The notes under the pieces: generated by a model
Database searches by the model: none
The model's input: only the letters and a program-made list of their open reading frames with translations
Told to the model about the DNA's origin: nothing
Shown here: piece by piece, positions 1 through 12,164 of the stretch
Layout: each line of letters opens with the position of its first letter
How positions within the stretch are numbered: the first letter of the stretch is position 1
Assembly: GCA_947683625.1 (NCBI GenBank)
Contig: CANTUR010000795.1
Location: 62,001 to 126,000 of the forward strand
Direction: 5' to 3'
DNA: 64,000 nucleotides
Source: Mallotus nudiflorus
Taxonomy: Eukaryota > Streptophyta > Magnoliopsida > Malpighiales > Euphorbiaceae
Made by a program: the position numbers and the translations under genes

Positions 1-1787
1 CAGTTGAGGAGTACACCCGAGAGTTTCTTCGACTGGGTAGATATGCAGAGGATTTGATGCGAGATCAGTATTTTGCTGTCACTACCTACGTTACTGGTTT
101 GGGTTCAGCATTTGCTGGTATGCCTACAGCAGGCCTTACTCTAGAATCTGTGATTGAGTTGGCCAAGGAGATTGAGCTGAGGCTAGTTAGGCAAGGAGCG
201 ATGCTTGATTATTTCCAGCTGGGAGTTCAGTCGAGTGGATTGTAGACTACACCCTATTCGAGTTTTCACGTTGGTTCGAGTAGTCAGCAGCGAGGTCAGA
301 CTTAGCAGAGTCAGAGGCAGCAGCAGCGAGTGCATCGGAGCAGTAGACATGGCCGTGGAGGTCAGCGTAGATCGTTCAGATTCGGGTTAGGTGCTTAGAG
401 CAGCAGCAGTGGTCGTAGTTCTGGATCAGCGGCCAGTGTTTGCCAGACCTGCGATAGAGTCCATCAGGGACCGTGTTATCTGACACCACTGACATGCTTC
501 AGATGCAAGTAGACAGGACATTTTGCCAGATCGTGTCCTTACTCTGGGTATCAGCAGCCGCAGATTTCGTGATTCCCACAGCAGTCGATTGCTAGTGCTG
601 CACCCGTGCCATTTCAGTTACCTCCAGCCCAGCATCAGAGTTCCACTCAATTTGTTCCACAGCAGAGTCGTGGTAGAGGTGCTAAAGGAGGTGCCGGAGG
701 TGTTGGCTAGGCTTCTACCAGTCAGCAGGGAGGTCGTGGTTAGGCCAGAGTTTTCCATCTCACTCAGCAGGATGCTCAGGCATCTAATGCAGTCGTGGCA
801 GGTATTGTTTCTGTCTGTTACCTAGATGCATGGGTTTTGTTTGATCCGGGTGCCACGCATTCATTTGTTTCTCTTGTTTTTGCTTCTAAATCTTGTTGGC
901 AAGCTTCGAGGATGGCTTTTCCTTTGTCCGTTGCCACTCCTCTGAGCGACTCCTTAGACACCGATATTGTTCTTTCTGGTTGTCCAATTCTCATGGGAGA
1001 TAGAGAATTACCCGCTAATTTGATTTTGTTGGATGTGATGGAGTTTGATGTTATTCTGGGAATGGACTGGTTATCTCAACACTATGCCGTGGTAGATTGC
1101 AAGAATAAAGAGGTGACTTTCATAATTCCTGATGAAGGAGAATTTAAGTTTGTGGGTGATAGGAGTTCAGCACCTCAGAATCTTATTTCTGCTATTACGG
1201 CTAGGAAGTTATTGAGGAAAGGATGTCAGGGATATTTGGCATTGGTCAGGGATACTTCAGTGGAGAAGTTGTCACTCACAGATGTTCCTGTTGCTTGTGA
1301 GTTTCCTGATGTTTTTCTCGAGGAGTTGCCAGGTTTACCACCTCACAGAGAGATTGAGTTCTGTATAGATGTGGTTCCAGGTACTACTCCTATATCTATG
1401 CCACCCTACAGAATGGCTCCTGTAGAGTTGAAAGAGTTGAAGGAGCAGTTGCAAGAGTTGTTGGATAAGGGTTTTATCAGACCCAGTATTTCTCCTTGGG
1501 GTGCACCAGTCCTGTTTGTGAAGAAGAAGGATGGTACCCTGAGACTGTGCATTGACTACAGAGAACTGAATAAGGTAACAGTGAAGAACAAGTATCCTCT
1601 TCCGAGGATTGATTATTTGTTTGATCAGCTACAAGGTGCATAGTTCTTTTCCAAGATTGATCTGAGGTCGGCTTATCATCAGTTGCGGATTAGTGAAGCT
1701 AATATTCCTAAGACAGCATTCCGCACTCGATATGGCCATTATGAGTTTCTGGTGATGTCTTTTGGTTTGACTAATGCACCAGCAACT
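1..1787 (+). pseudogene. Ty3/gypsy chromovirus-like gag-PR-RT fragment
   Basis: Degenerate gag-pol of a Ty3/gypsy element, entering from the left edge. Gag is readable at 1-245. A CCHC zinc knuckle (CFRCK, stop, TGHFARSC) lies at about 495-536 and is broken by an in-frame stop. A retropepsin-like aspartic protease follows near 830-1100: DPGATHSF replaces the usual D-S/T-G-A active site, so its catalytic triplet is altered. Reverse transcriptase starts near 1430 with the conserved block KKKDGTLRLCIDYRELNKV (about 1519-1575), has a TAG stop near 1641, and reads on through FFSKIDLRSAYHQLR to FGLTNAPA. There, at about 1784-1790, the RT stops abruptly and the sequence becomes LTR. The catalytic YxDD block, RNase H and integrase are absent. 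Clade (Tekay/Del-like) is my inference from the long LTR and the terminal integrase motif of the related copy at 6361-6600. Confidence 0.85.
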
Positions 1788-4717
1788 TCCTTCACAAAAT
1801 TTGTTCCTGGAAGCTTAATCTACATACTGTAATTTTTTTAGAATTTTTGGAATTTATTTTAATTTTTGTGAATTTTTTATTATTTTCTAATTTTTGAAAA
1901 TTAATTAATTAAATTATGAAATTGTGTTTTATGGTGATTATTGGAGTTGAAATGAATTATAGAAATTTATTTGTAATTTTTGTGAATTTTTATGTATTTA
2001 TTTGGAATTTATTAAGTTTATGTAATTTTGAAAAATAGGGTTAATTATGTGTTTAATTGAAATAAATTGGTTAATTGAGTATATTTATTAATATTATGGA
2101 AATATATGTAGAGAAAATTAATTTTGAGTAATTATATTATTTTTGGTGAATTTTTGGATTTATTTTAATAAATTTATATATATATAGGGGTATTTTGGTA
2201 ATTTTACAGTAAATTGGCTAAAAATGTAATTAAATTGGTTTTAATAGTTACTTAGGGTATAAAAATCATTTCTGCAAATTTTTAGTATTTTTAACTAATT
2301 AAAACTATTTTTCATAAATTATTTTTAAATTATATATAATATACTATTTTTCTAAATAAATGAGTTTTTATTGATTTTTAGTATGTTTTAGAGTTATTTA
2401 CGTAATTTGGATTTATAAAATGTATTTTTATTATATAAGGGCATTTTTGGTATTTTGTAATTATTTTGTGAATTGTGAACTTCGGTCGGTGAATTGTAGT
2501 TTGGAGTACGATCGAGGGATTGTGGTTGTGAATTTGGTGTTATTCCGAAGTGTGTTTTCTTTGCAGGACCGGCTCTACTCTTTGAGTAGAGAGATGTCTG
2601 TTTTATAGGGTAGGTTCTGCCAAATTTTCGATAGAATTCTCGTAAAACGTGATGTCCGGTCAAATCCCTATTCTAATTTTGTGTCTAAAATTCTAGATCG
2701 AGTCTTTAGAATTTCCGTTAAATTTATTCTAATTTCATGTTGTCATTTGTTTGTTTAGCTGCGTCGAGACCGAGGCCTAATGGATCAGGCCCGCCGAGTT
2801 TGTCTCGTGGAGCGCTAACATGTGAGTTATTATACTGTATATATATGCACTGCATATAGGGTGCATTATTTAGAATTTTTCATTTTCATTGTATGTTTTA
2901 AAAGGGATTTAAATTATAATATTTTTGGTATATCTAGGGTTGCATTTTTATATATATGCATATTAAATAATTATGCATGTTAATTTGATATATGCACATT
3001 AAACAATTAGGTTTAGGTTTAATACATTTGAGTAATATACACATGTTTTAAAATGTACACTTAGACATAATTATTTTATTAAATGATTAGTATACTTTAG
3101 GTATAGTTTCAGTAGATTTTAGGTTTATTCTTAAATAATTGCATGTTAAATTATAAACCTACACTTAAATTATTTTTAAGTTTATTTTTGGTATATTTTT
3201 GATTTATTTCCAAATAAATACATGTTTTATTATTAAATTAAACCTAACACATTAGTGGTATATTTAGGGTTTATTTTTTATATATGCATGCTAGATAATT
3301 AGGTTCATTTTTAGTATATTTGTGAATATATGTTAAACACAAACACATATTTAAATGAATATTTATACATAAATGTTTTATTAAATGATTTGTGTACTTA
3401 GGGTATATCTTTTGTATATTTAAGTATATTTTTAAGAAAATGCATGTTATATTATTGTTACTCATTTAAATTGTTTTTAACTATATTAATGATTTATCTT
3501 TAGTTTATTTCATATTTTATTTGACACATATATATATATATATATACCTGAAATATATTGGGTATATTTTTGGTATATATATATATATATGGTTGGTTTT
3601 ACTATTATGAATATTGTTCTACATTAATTATTTTTCGAATGAATGATTTATTCTAAGTGAAGGATATCAATAGAACGTGCTTCCTAGTGGGCAGCACTAG
3701 GACTGTGTACGTACCGGTACGATAGATAAGGATTGAGTGAGAGTTAAAATTAGGTGATTATAATTGATTTAATTGATTTGACTAAGATTAGTGGTATGTT
3801 AGATAGTGTGATTGCGGGGCCAATCACACTGACAGTCAGACTGCTAGAGCTCGGTCGACTTAGTGTCTCGAGGCCAGTCTACTATCCATAGTGGAATGAA
3901 TCTATTGGGTTGATTAAGATATGAGGTGATAGATAGTGTGATTGCTGGAGCTCGGTTGACTAAGTGTCTCAGGGCCAATCACACTGACAGCCAAACTGCT
4001 GGAGCTCGATCGACTTAGTGTCTCGGGGCCAGTCTGCTGTCCAGATTGGAATAAGTGTTCTACTTGGAATCAAGTGAGCCTGTATGGCTAGAGTGATGAT
4101 GGGATTGTTTGAGGTTGCTATCATTAGGGTTCTATGGATCCTTCATGAATTAAAACAAATGTTTTCTACATTTAGTATATTTATAAAGGCAGAGTTTGGC
4201 ATTCGTGTGAAATGTGTGTATATACATATATATATAAGAATGCCTGATTGTTATGGTTTAGTTTGCATCTATATATAGTATAATAATTCACTCAGTGAGG
4301 TCTGACCCCCCCCCCCCCTCAATTATTTTTTTCAGGAGATCCCATATCGTCAGACCTTAGTTGTAGAGTTCCTCACTGGTGTTCTTCAGTCCTGGCTATT
4401 TTATGCAAACATATATTTTGAATTCTGATTTATATTCTAGAAACTGCAGTAGTAGTGTTATTGTATCGGAAGAGTATTATATTGTTTTGATATTAAATAC
4501 TCTAAGAATTTGTATTTGAACATTGTATGAATATGTATTCATTTATAAAAGGATTTGGAGTATTTATTTTATATATTGATTCAGAAAAATTTTAATTTGG
4601 TCGTACTTTTATTTATTTATTGTATGATTTTATTTTCTTAGGCTTGCTACGGGTTCCAGATTCAAAAGAATTTTTGTTCCCTAGCGTCGGTCATGACTCC
4701 TAGTTTGGGTCGTGACA
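1788..4717 (+). mobile_element. 5'-truncated gypsy LTR
   Basis: LTR of the same family as 6661-10020 and, in reverse, 13869-17116. It joins them at 'ttcacaaaatttgttcctggaagcttaat', matching about 7548 and the reverse of about 16200. The start of the LTR is missing because the sequence switches here from reverse transcriptase. It ends in ...GGTCGTGACA, immediately followed by a primer binding site. It is longer than the matching part of the other copies because of an internal AT-rich duplication (about 2940-3490) and a second copy of a GAGCTCGGTYGACTTAGTGTCTCGGGGCC-type block (about 3840-4040). Two hairpins, at 2573-2591 and 3683-3701, are kept in all three copies. ORFs inside are chance. Confidence 0.85.
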
Positions 4718-4721
4718 AAGT

Positions 4722-4733
4722 TGGTATCAGAGC
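4722..4733 (+). other. primer binding site (initiator tRNA-Met)
   Basis: TGGTATCAGAGC begins four bases after the LTR end CA and is the complement of the 3' end of plant initiator tRNA-Met, the standard primer of many plant LTR retrotransposons. Its place confirms that the LTR at 1788-4717 acts as a 5' LTR for the interior that follows. Confidence 0.9.
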
Positions 4734-6660
4734 TTGGTTTCTGTGTCAAGGCATAGTTGTTTGAGTTATGGCCCTAGTTTTCAAAGTTATGTTTTCTGTT
4801 AAACTACTGCAGTGAATTAGGTTCGGTCATGTCTTTGAAAATTCTTCCTTGCATTAGGAATTCTGTGTAACCGTTAGGGTGTCTGTTGATGTTTATGATT
4901 GTTTGAACTATTTATTTATTTTTGGTCCTTGCTGATTGCCTTGAGCATGAGTCACTCCATCGATCGATGAGATCGATGATAGTTGATCTTCTGAGCATAA
5001 GGTTCTACCCCCCTATGCAGCCTGTTAGGCATAGGGGTAGAGATGGATTTATAAGGCCTGATGATCACTGTTGATAGTGGGAATAACTGAATGAGGAGCT
5101 GGTGGCTTAGCATTGCAATGATGTTGCTTCTGCAATAGGAGTTTCGCAGGATGCAGTGCTGATACCTTCGATCGTTCAGCAGATGTAATTTTTTTTTAGT
5201 TAAGAACTCGAGATATGTCAATTCTGTGTATATTCTATATTCTGAATTCTATTGATTTTCATATCTTTTCAGCGCAGTGAATGTGAATTGTTTCTTTAGT
5301 AGAGACAATATTGATAATCAGTCTTTTCAAGTTCAAGTTGTGGTTATAGTTCCAGCTCTACTACACCTATCTAGTATAGGGGTAGGTTAGAGGTAACTGT
5401 AACTTAAGGGTTAAGGTAGTCATTGTAAGCAGTACAAGCATTCCTTTTGGACTTGAACGTGTAGCAATTGTGACTATGATAGTCGAGATTAATAAGAGCT
5501 TGATAGCATTTAGCCAAGTTTGATAGTTATTTGATTATGCTTGACGAAGGAATTGGGAAAATGTCTAATGAAGACGAAACACTCTTGTACTCTTGATGGT
5601 GAAATTGTCAGTTCTGACTGTAACACATAATTTGAGTTAAAGAGGGATTTCTAAGATACTTCCATCCACCTTTAAGGAAGGATAATTACCTGTATTAGCT
5701 ATTGCACAGAGTAAGGAAAGAGCAACCAGTTGAGAAGATTACCTGTAAACTCTTCAATCTGATACGTCATACTGAAGACATAATACAGTATAAGAGGAGA
5801 CTGGTAGAATTATGTGTTACAAGATTAAGCGTAATATATTAGCATCTGAACCGAGAATTGAGATTCAGAGAGTTATTGTGAATTCAGTCTTTTGGGTGTA
5901 ATTAATCTTGATGAGATATGAAAGGGTTGTCAAAAATATCTAGCTCTAGTTGAGTATACTTCAGTGGAGAAGTTGTCTCTCCCAGATGTTTTAATTGCCT
6001 GTGAGTTACCGGGTTTACCACTTTACAGAGATTGAATTCTGTATCGATGTTGTTCCTGATATAACTTCTATTTCAATGTAGCCTTACAGAATGACTCTTG
6101 CAGAGCTGTAGGAGCAATTACGAGAGCTATATGACCAAGGTTTTGTCAGACCTTATGTTTCTCTTTGGGGTGCACTAGTCCTGTTGTAAGGAAGAAGGAT
6201 GGTACCTTGAGACTGTGCATTGACTGTAGAGAGATGAACAAGGTAATAGTGAAGGACAAGTATCCTCTTTTAAGGATAGATGACCTGTCTGATCAGCTAC
6301 AGGGTGCACAGTTCTTTTCTAAAGTTGATTTGAAGTCAGGTTATCATTAGTTGTGGATCAGTTTGAGGAAATATATGTCAGAGCCTTCGCACATGTTGCA
6401 GCCTAATAGCGTAGAAATGAATGAAGACTTAACATTCATGGAAGAACCTGTTGAGATCATAGACTATCAAGTTTGACAGTTGCGTTCGAAGCAGATTCTG
6501 ATGGTCAAGATGTTATGGCAAAGCAATAACGTAAAAGAAGAGCAGACCTGGGAGACTGAAGTAGAGATGCGAGCTTCTTACCCATATCTCTTTCCTCATT
6601 GACTCTTGTAATTATTCTTTTCTTTGAATTTGGGGATGAATTCCAATAAGGAGGGGAGAC
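4734..6660 (+). pseudogene. collapsed gypsy interior with PPT
   Basis: Internal region reduced to about 1.9 kb, where a full chromovirus has roughly 4.5-5 kb. Gag leader and gag remnants are barely readable at 4950-5900. About 5955-6355 matches the PR-RT region of the fragment at 1255-1690 (same order: SVEKLSLPDV, KKDGTLRLCID, DLSDQLQGAQFFSKVDLKSGYH). At about 6361 it jumps to the integrase C-terminus: PVEIIDYQV, then a motif like TWETEVEMRASYPYLF before a stop, typical of chromovirus integrase tails. Most of RT, all of RNase H and the integrase core are deleted. The purine-rich stretch 6646-6660 (AATAAGGAGGGGAGAC region) is the polypurine tract directly before the 3' LTR. Many stops and frameshifts; not functional. 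Confidence 0.8.
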
Positions 6661-7029
6661 TGTAATAACCCTTATTTTTAAATTATTTTAATATAAATTA
6701 AGATATACGATGTTAATAAATTTAAAAGCTATATTTATTGATTTTATTATTTGTGATTAATAATTACTATTTTTATGTTAAATTATATTTTCTATGTAAA
6801 TATTTATTTTTAGAAACTTATTATTTTAAACATTTAAATTACATTATTGATTGTTAATTTTTCGAATAGTATTATTTTAATAATATTAATTTTAGTGCAT
6901 TATTATTTTATTATTATTAGTTTTATTAACATACATTATTGGTATTATTAAGTTATTTAATAAATGTGGTTTATATTAATGTTATTTTTAAGTGTTATTT
7001 TATGTGTATTTTACTTGTATGTGTGTGTG

Positions 7030-7062
<33 letters not shown>

Positions 7063-7117
7063 ATATATGTATATTTTTATGTGGTGGAGATTTATTTGAG
7101 GTAAAGTAAATCTAAAG

Positions 7118-7153
<36 letters not shown>

Positions 7154-10020
7154 AAAAACAAAAGAACATAAACACATAACACATACTTTCTTCCCCGCCA
7201 TCTCGATCACTAACATCCACTGTGCCTCCCTTACCTCTGTCTGACCACCATCTTCTTCCTTCTCCTTCCTCGTCTTCCACATCACCGTTTGCACGTCGAA
7301 GTGTCGCTGGAGAAGACAAAAACAGCAGCAATGCTGCAAAAAGCTTCTCGCCGGCGTTCATGGATCCAGCCACCTCAGCATGCCATTCTAGTGCCGTTCA
7401 ACTCCCTGAGTTATGAGGAAGACAAATCCAAGCTTCGTTCAAGCTCTAACCCGATTGTTTGTAAGTTTTGTTGATTTTTCGATTTTGAGCTATTAGGGTT
7501 TTTATTTTTTTTTTGTTGATTTTGGGTTGATTTTTGAAAACTCCCTTTACAAAATTTGATCCCTGTAGCTTAATCTCCATGAATATATTTTTTTTATAAT
7601 TTTTTGAATTTATTTGAATTTTGGTGAATTTTTGATTATTTTTATTATTATTTATTGAATTTTTGTAAATTAATTATTTAAATTATAAATTTGGTTGATT
7701 TGGTGTTATTATATATTTTTATTAATTTTAGTGTTGAGAAAATAATTTTTGAGAATATTATGTAATTTTTTATAATATTTTTATATTATGTAAATATTGG
7801 AAAATTAGGTTAAATGGGTATTTTTGTTGAAATTATTGATTAATTATGTGTTTTAGATAATATTAGAATAATATATGTTGATAAAATAATTTTAATGATT
7901 TTATATAATTTTTGAGGAAATTTTTTAGTATTATGTGTATTTTGAATTATTAGGGTAATTGTGTAATTTTGTTAAGATTATAGTTAAATATTATGTTTTA
8001 ATTGGTTTTAGAATTATTTAAGGTAATAAAATGATCTTTATAAATTATATATTATTTTTAACTAATTAATACTAATTTTTGAAAATTATTTTCAAATAAT
8101 ATATTATTTACTAAATTGGTAATTAAATGGGTTTTTAATTACTTTTAATAGTTATATAGGCTATTTATGTTAGTTGAATATATAAAGTGAATTTTTATTA
8201 TTTTATATTGAATTTATTGAGAAATTTGATTTTTAATAATATTATATTATTATTTTGAGATTTTTATTTAATTATTGTGAAAATAATTATATTGAGTGTT
8301 TTAATGTTTAAATATGCTATATTTTGATATTTGAGGATAATTGAGGAATTTATTGATTTTTATTATATTTATTATATTATTTGTATTTTTGGTGAAATTG
8401 TGGACTTCGGTTGGAAATTATATAGTTCGGGGTCCCAACTGAAGGTGTTGTGTGTTCTATTATTTGAAGTACATTTTCTTGCAGGATCAGCTCTACTTTT
8501 TAGTAGAGAGATGTTCGTTTTACAGAGGAGGTTCTGCCGAATTTTTGGTAAAATTCTCATAAAATGTGACGTCTGTCGATCCCGAGTTTTTGATTTTGTA
8601 TGAATTTCGTATTTCCTAAATCGAGTCTCTTTAGAAGTATAAGTTAGATTTATTCTGATTTTATTATTATTATTTTATTGTCTAATTGTACCGAAATTGA
8701 GGCCTAGTGGACCGGGCCTGTCGAACTAATCTCGAGGAACGCAAACTTGTGAGTTGTTATTTTATGTATACATTGCATTTAGGGTGCATATTTTAGAATA
8801 TGTGCATGTTTTAATATGTAATTGTTTATAAATTGTTTTATTAAATGTTTAATATATGTTAGGTATATTTTTAGTATATTTGTGATTTATTTCAAAATAA
8901 AGGCATGTTATATTTTTTTATTTATACTTAAAATGTCTTTAGTATATTATTGGTTTATTTTTGATATATTTCATGGTTGATTTGAATTTATTTGACATAT
9001 ATATATACTCAAAATATACTTAGTTTATTTTAGGTATATTTTTTGTATATATATAGTTTATTTTGTTATTATAAATGTTATTCTGCATTATTTATTTTCC
9101 TATATGAATGTTTTACTTAAACGAAGGATATCGATATAACGTGCTACCTAGTGGGCAGCACTAGGACCGTGTACGTACTGGTGCGATAGATGTAAGGTTG
9201 AGTGAGAATCACTTATGGTGAAATATGATCTGATTTAATTGATTGAGATATGATATGATTGAATAGTGTGGTTGCTAGAACTCAGTTGACCTAGTGTCTT
9301 GGGGCTAATCACACTGACAGTGAGACTGTTGGAGCTCGGTTGAGTTAGTGTCTCGGGGCTAGTCTACTGTCCATAATGGAATAAGTGAATTAATTTGGAA
9401 TTAAGTGAGCCTATATGGCTAGAGAGTTATTGTTGATTGAGGTTGTGATTTTAAATAGGGTTCTATTTGATCCTTTATAAACAAATATTTTCGAGCGTTA
9501 ATTATTTAAGTGATTTCAGCATCTGTGTGAAATGCTTGTATATATATTTATTATATACGGATGATTGATTGCATATGACATTAGGAGATGCATGTGTATA
9601 TAATATAACAATTCACTCAGTGAGGTATGACTCCCCTCAGTTGATATTTTTATAGGAAACTCTTCTTCCTCAGACCTCAGTAGTAGGCCCATCCGCCGGA
9701 CTTCCTCAGCCCTGACTATTTTGTGTAATTTACTTACTTTATTTTATTGTACTCTAGAAAACTATAGTAGTAGTTGTACTTTGTATTTATAGTATGTTGG
9801 TTGTAAATTTAGAGGCTTTTCTTTGAATATTATGTAACATATTTTACTTTATGATATGACAAAAATTATTTTTATTATATTGGTTTGAGATTTTATTTAT
9901 GGTGCATATTTTTATTTTTTATTGCATGCTTTATTTCTTTTAAGGCTTATTATGGGTTCCGGATTTGAAAGAATTCCCATTCCCTAGCACCGGTCATGAC
10001 TACCGGTTTAGGTCGTGACA
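6661..10020 (+). mobile_element. 3' LTR of chromovirus-like gypsy element
   Basis: A 3360-bp LTR bounded by TGTAATAACCC and GGTCGTGACA, directly after a polypurine tract. Compound TG/TA microsatellites lie at about 7018-7075 and 7120-7150, followed by a C-rich stretch (7190-7420) also present, diverged, in the solo LTR at 16350-16600. The two LTR hairpins are here at about 8490-8512 and 9147-9165. The next bases, TTAGA at 10021, should be one copy of a 5-bp target duplication whose partner lies left of the window. The flank is the antisense ORF of a Tat element, so this complex inserted into that element. Confidence 0.88.
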
Positions 10021-10798
10021 TTAGATGAGGAGATATACGTCCAGTGTCTAAGGCTCTCCAGGTGTCTAGACATGAGGTCGTGGATCTTGAACAAAGTAAA
10101 ACTGCCAAGTGTCTCAAACGCCCAGGTTCGAGATCAATATGCTGAGTCGCTGAGGCTATCAATGGATATGCAATGTTGGACTAAGGAGGGTCGGGAGGAG
10201 TTGTTTAGTTCCATGATTGGGCATTCACTAGAAGCAAGTGTTGAACACTTTTTATTTGATCTTTTTATGTGTTCTTGTATTGAGCTAATGATATGAGTTT
10301 TTCCTTTCACAGATGACCCAGGCTTTGTTGTTGGCAAAGGACCAGTATTTCTACCTTAAGAGCCAGTACAGTCTGAAGAAGATGGAGGTTAGAACAATAA
10401 CGACTTATTTTAAGAAGAAATTAGATAATGCAAAGGCGGCACTAGAGCTTTGCCAAACAAAATATGCAGAGGCTAAATCTGAAGCTGAGGAGAGCCAGAA
10501 AAAGGTGGCCGATCTAGAGTATAGTTAAGCTCAACTGATATAGAGGATCGAAGAGCAGGACTCTCAGATCGTAAATCTGGAGAAGAAGTTAGCTGAGGTC
10601 GAGAAATCTCAGGAGAACGATAAGAGATCCTATCAGGGCATGGTAGGAGGATTTCTTAAAGCCTACAAGTCTAAATGTAGGAGGGTCCTGCTCTCGCAAA
10701 ATCTAGAGCTGGACTTGGCTGACGTAGATCGAATAATGTCGGTTGATTTGGCTAAGATTGCCGCTAAAGAGGATGCCCGTTTCCCTTCTTCTTATTGA
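10021..10798 (+). pseudogene. antisense coiled-coil ORF of Tat element
   Basis: Two exon-like blocks on the strand opposite to the Tat gag-pol. The first (10021 to about 10250) is cut on its left by the gypsy LTR. The second starts after a good splice acceptor (TTTCACAG) at 10313 and runs to TGA at 10796-10798, with stops at 10526 and near 10538. Its product is rich in K, E, A and L heptads (for example KVADLEYS, then IEEQDSQIVNLEKKLAEVEKSQ), i.e. a coiled coil. Its end overlaps the end of the Tat integrase reading frame (10764) tail to tail. Antisense ORFs between pol and the 3' LTR are known from Tat-lineage elements such as Grande. Function unknown; it is a pseudogene here. Confidence 0.65.
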
Positions 10799-11530
10799 GT
10801 CTCTTTTTTAACCATTGCATGGTAGTTCTATTGGTGACCTCTGTTTGCCCATTCGTTTGCAGGTAAGCTACCGAGATAAAATGAAGCTTTATTTTGAGGA
10901 TAGAGCAGAACCTTCTGAACTTCTCATTATCTAACTGCTTGTTGTTGTCTGTAATCAGGGTGTACAGTGTGCCGAATCTGCAGATGATTTCTCTCCAGAA
11001 GAAGTGTTGAATCCAAGCTTCTGTGATCATCGGAATTGCTTCCACTTCTACCCACTTAGTGAAATGGTCTATGGCCATAATGGAGAATTTTTTTTATGAA
11101 GTAGAGGCTGGAAAGGGACCCAGGATGTCCATTCCCCATATGGCCAAAGGCCAAGGGCTGTCGATCGGATGTAGAGGATTAGAAGGCTTATGATTGAGAT
11201 GAGCTAACTGTTGGCACTTATGACATTCTTGAGTTAGCTTCTGGGCATCATTAGACATGGTGGGCCAATAGTATCCTTGAAGTAATGCTTTCCTGATTAG
11301 TGTGTAGTGGGATTCAAGTGCTTCATAAATTCCTTTATGGATTTCCCTAAGTATGTAATTCCCTTCCTCTGGGGATACACATTTAGACCATGGGTGTGAG
11401 AGTGATTTCTTGTAGAGCTCCCCGTTATGGATAGAGTAGCGAGCTGCCTTTATCTTCAGTTTTTGAGCCTTTAGTTTGTCTTCTGGGAGTGTTCCATTTT
11501 CCAGGTATGGACTATCAGTTGCATCCATTC
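10764..11530 (-). pseudogene. Tat-lineage integrase
   Basis: Integrase of the - strand Tat element, in two frames (11528-11094, then 11078-10764). The N-terminal part has the zinc-binding HHCC pattern: H-x-x-L-I-R-K-A before YYWPTM, then CHKCQQ. The core begins with WGMDILGPFP and continues as MAIDHFTKWVEVEAIP, with D-N-x-x-Q and NGQTEVTN. Both catalytic-core landmarks are recognisable, but the frame breaks between 11094 and 11078 and the C-terminal domain is missing. It would insert cDNA into the genome in an intact element. The neighbouring antisense ORF overlaps its last codons. Confidence 0.85.
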
Positions 11531-11639
11531 TAAGACTTCCTATACTTCTATGATATCTGGGTCCTTAGTGCCAGGTCTTATTAGTGCTTTGGTGAACTCC
11601 ATCCCCTTAAACACCTAACTATCTTCAGCTGCTGATTTG

Positions 11640-12030
11640 GCTAAGAGGTCAACCTCAGAGTTTTCATGTCTAGGTATTTGGACTATTTCCCACTGTCCAT
11701 CGTCTTATTTGATTTTCTTCAAGAGTTGTATAACTTTTCCTGCATATCTAGCGATGCTCAGATCCTTGATCTGGAATGTCCCGTTGACCTGGTTTACTAC
11801 TAGTTGAGAGTTTGAGTGTATTGTTAGGTGTTCGAATTTGACTTCGGCAGCCAACTTTAATCCTATGATGAGTGCCTCATATTGTGCGGCATTATTGGTT
11901 GCGTTGTACTCTATTCGAACTGCATATTGGATATGAATTTTATGCGGTCCCTTAAGGATAACCCCGGCAGCAGATCCTTGAGTGGAGGATGCTCCATCCA
12001 TATAGAACTTCCATTATGGTGCTTTAGTAA
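11640..12030 (-). pseudogene. second (archaeal-type) RNase H of Tat element
   Basis: Reads WKFYMDGASSTQGSAAGVIL, then NNAAQYEALIIGL, IHSNSQLVVNQVNG, and after a stop near 11704 continues to HENSEVDLLAKSA. This is an RNase H fold: first acidic residue in YMDGASS, E in QYEALI, D-position in the HSNSQL strand (here Asn where the usual residue is Asp). A second RNase H located between RT/RNase H and integrase is a recognised marker of the Tat lineage (known). The loss of the third acidic residue means it would be catalytically impaired even before the stop. Confidence 0.75.
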
Positions 12031-12164
12031 TGGTAAGATCTTCCAGCATCATTTTTTGAACAAAATTTACTAACGCTTGAGCTTTCACCTACTACCGGGG
12101 CTCATAGTTGATGTCAAATTCTCCAAGTAATACTAACCATTAAACCAATCTGCTTGAAGTCTCA

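Noticed and set aside
4722..4733. tRNA-like match
   Set aside because: Only the 3'-end complement is present, next to an LTR: a primer binding site, not a tRNA gene. The same holds for 35804-35816.
7092..7416. Several ORFs in both strands
   Set aside because: They lie in the gypsy 3' LTR over TA/CA microsatellites and a C-rich stretch; no homology.
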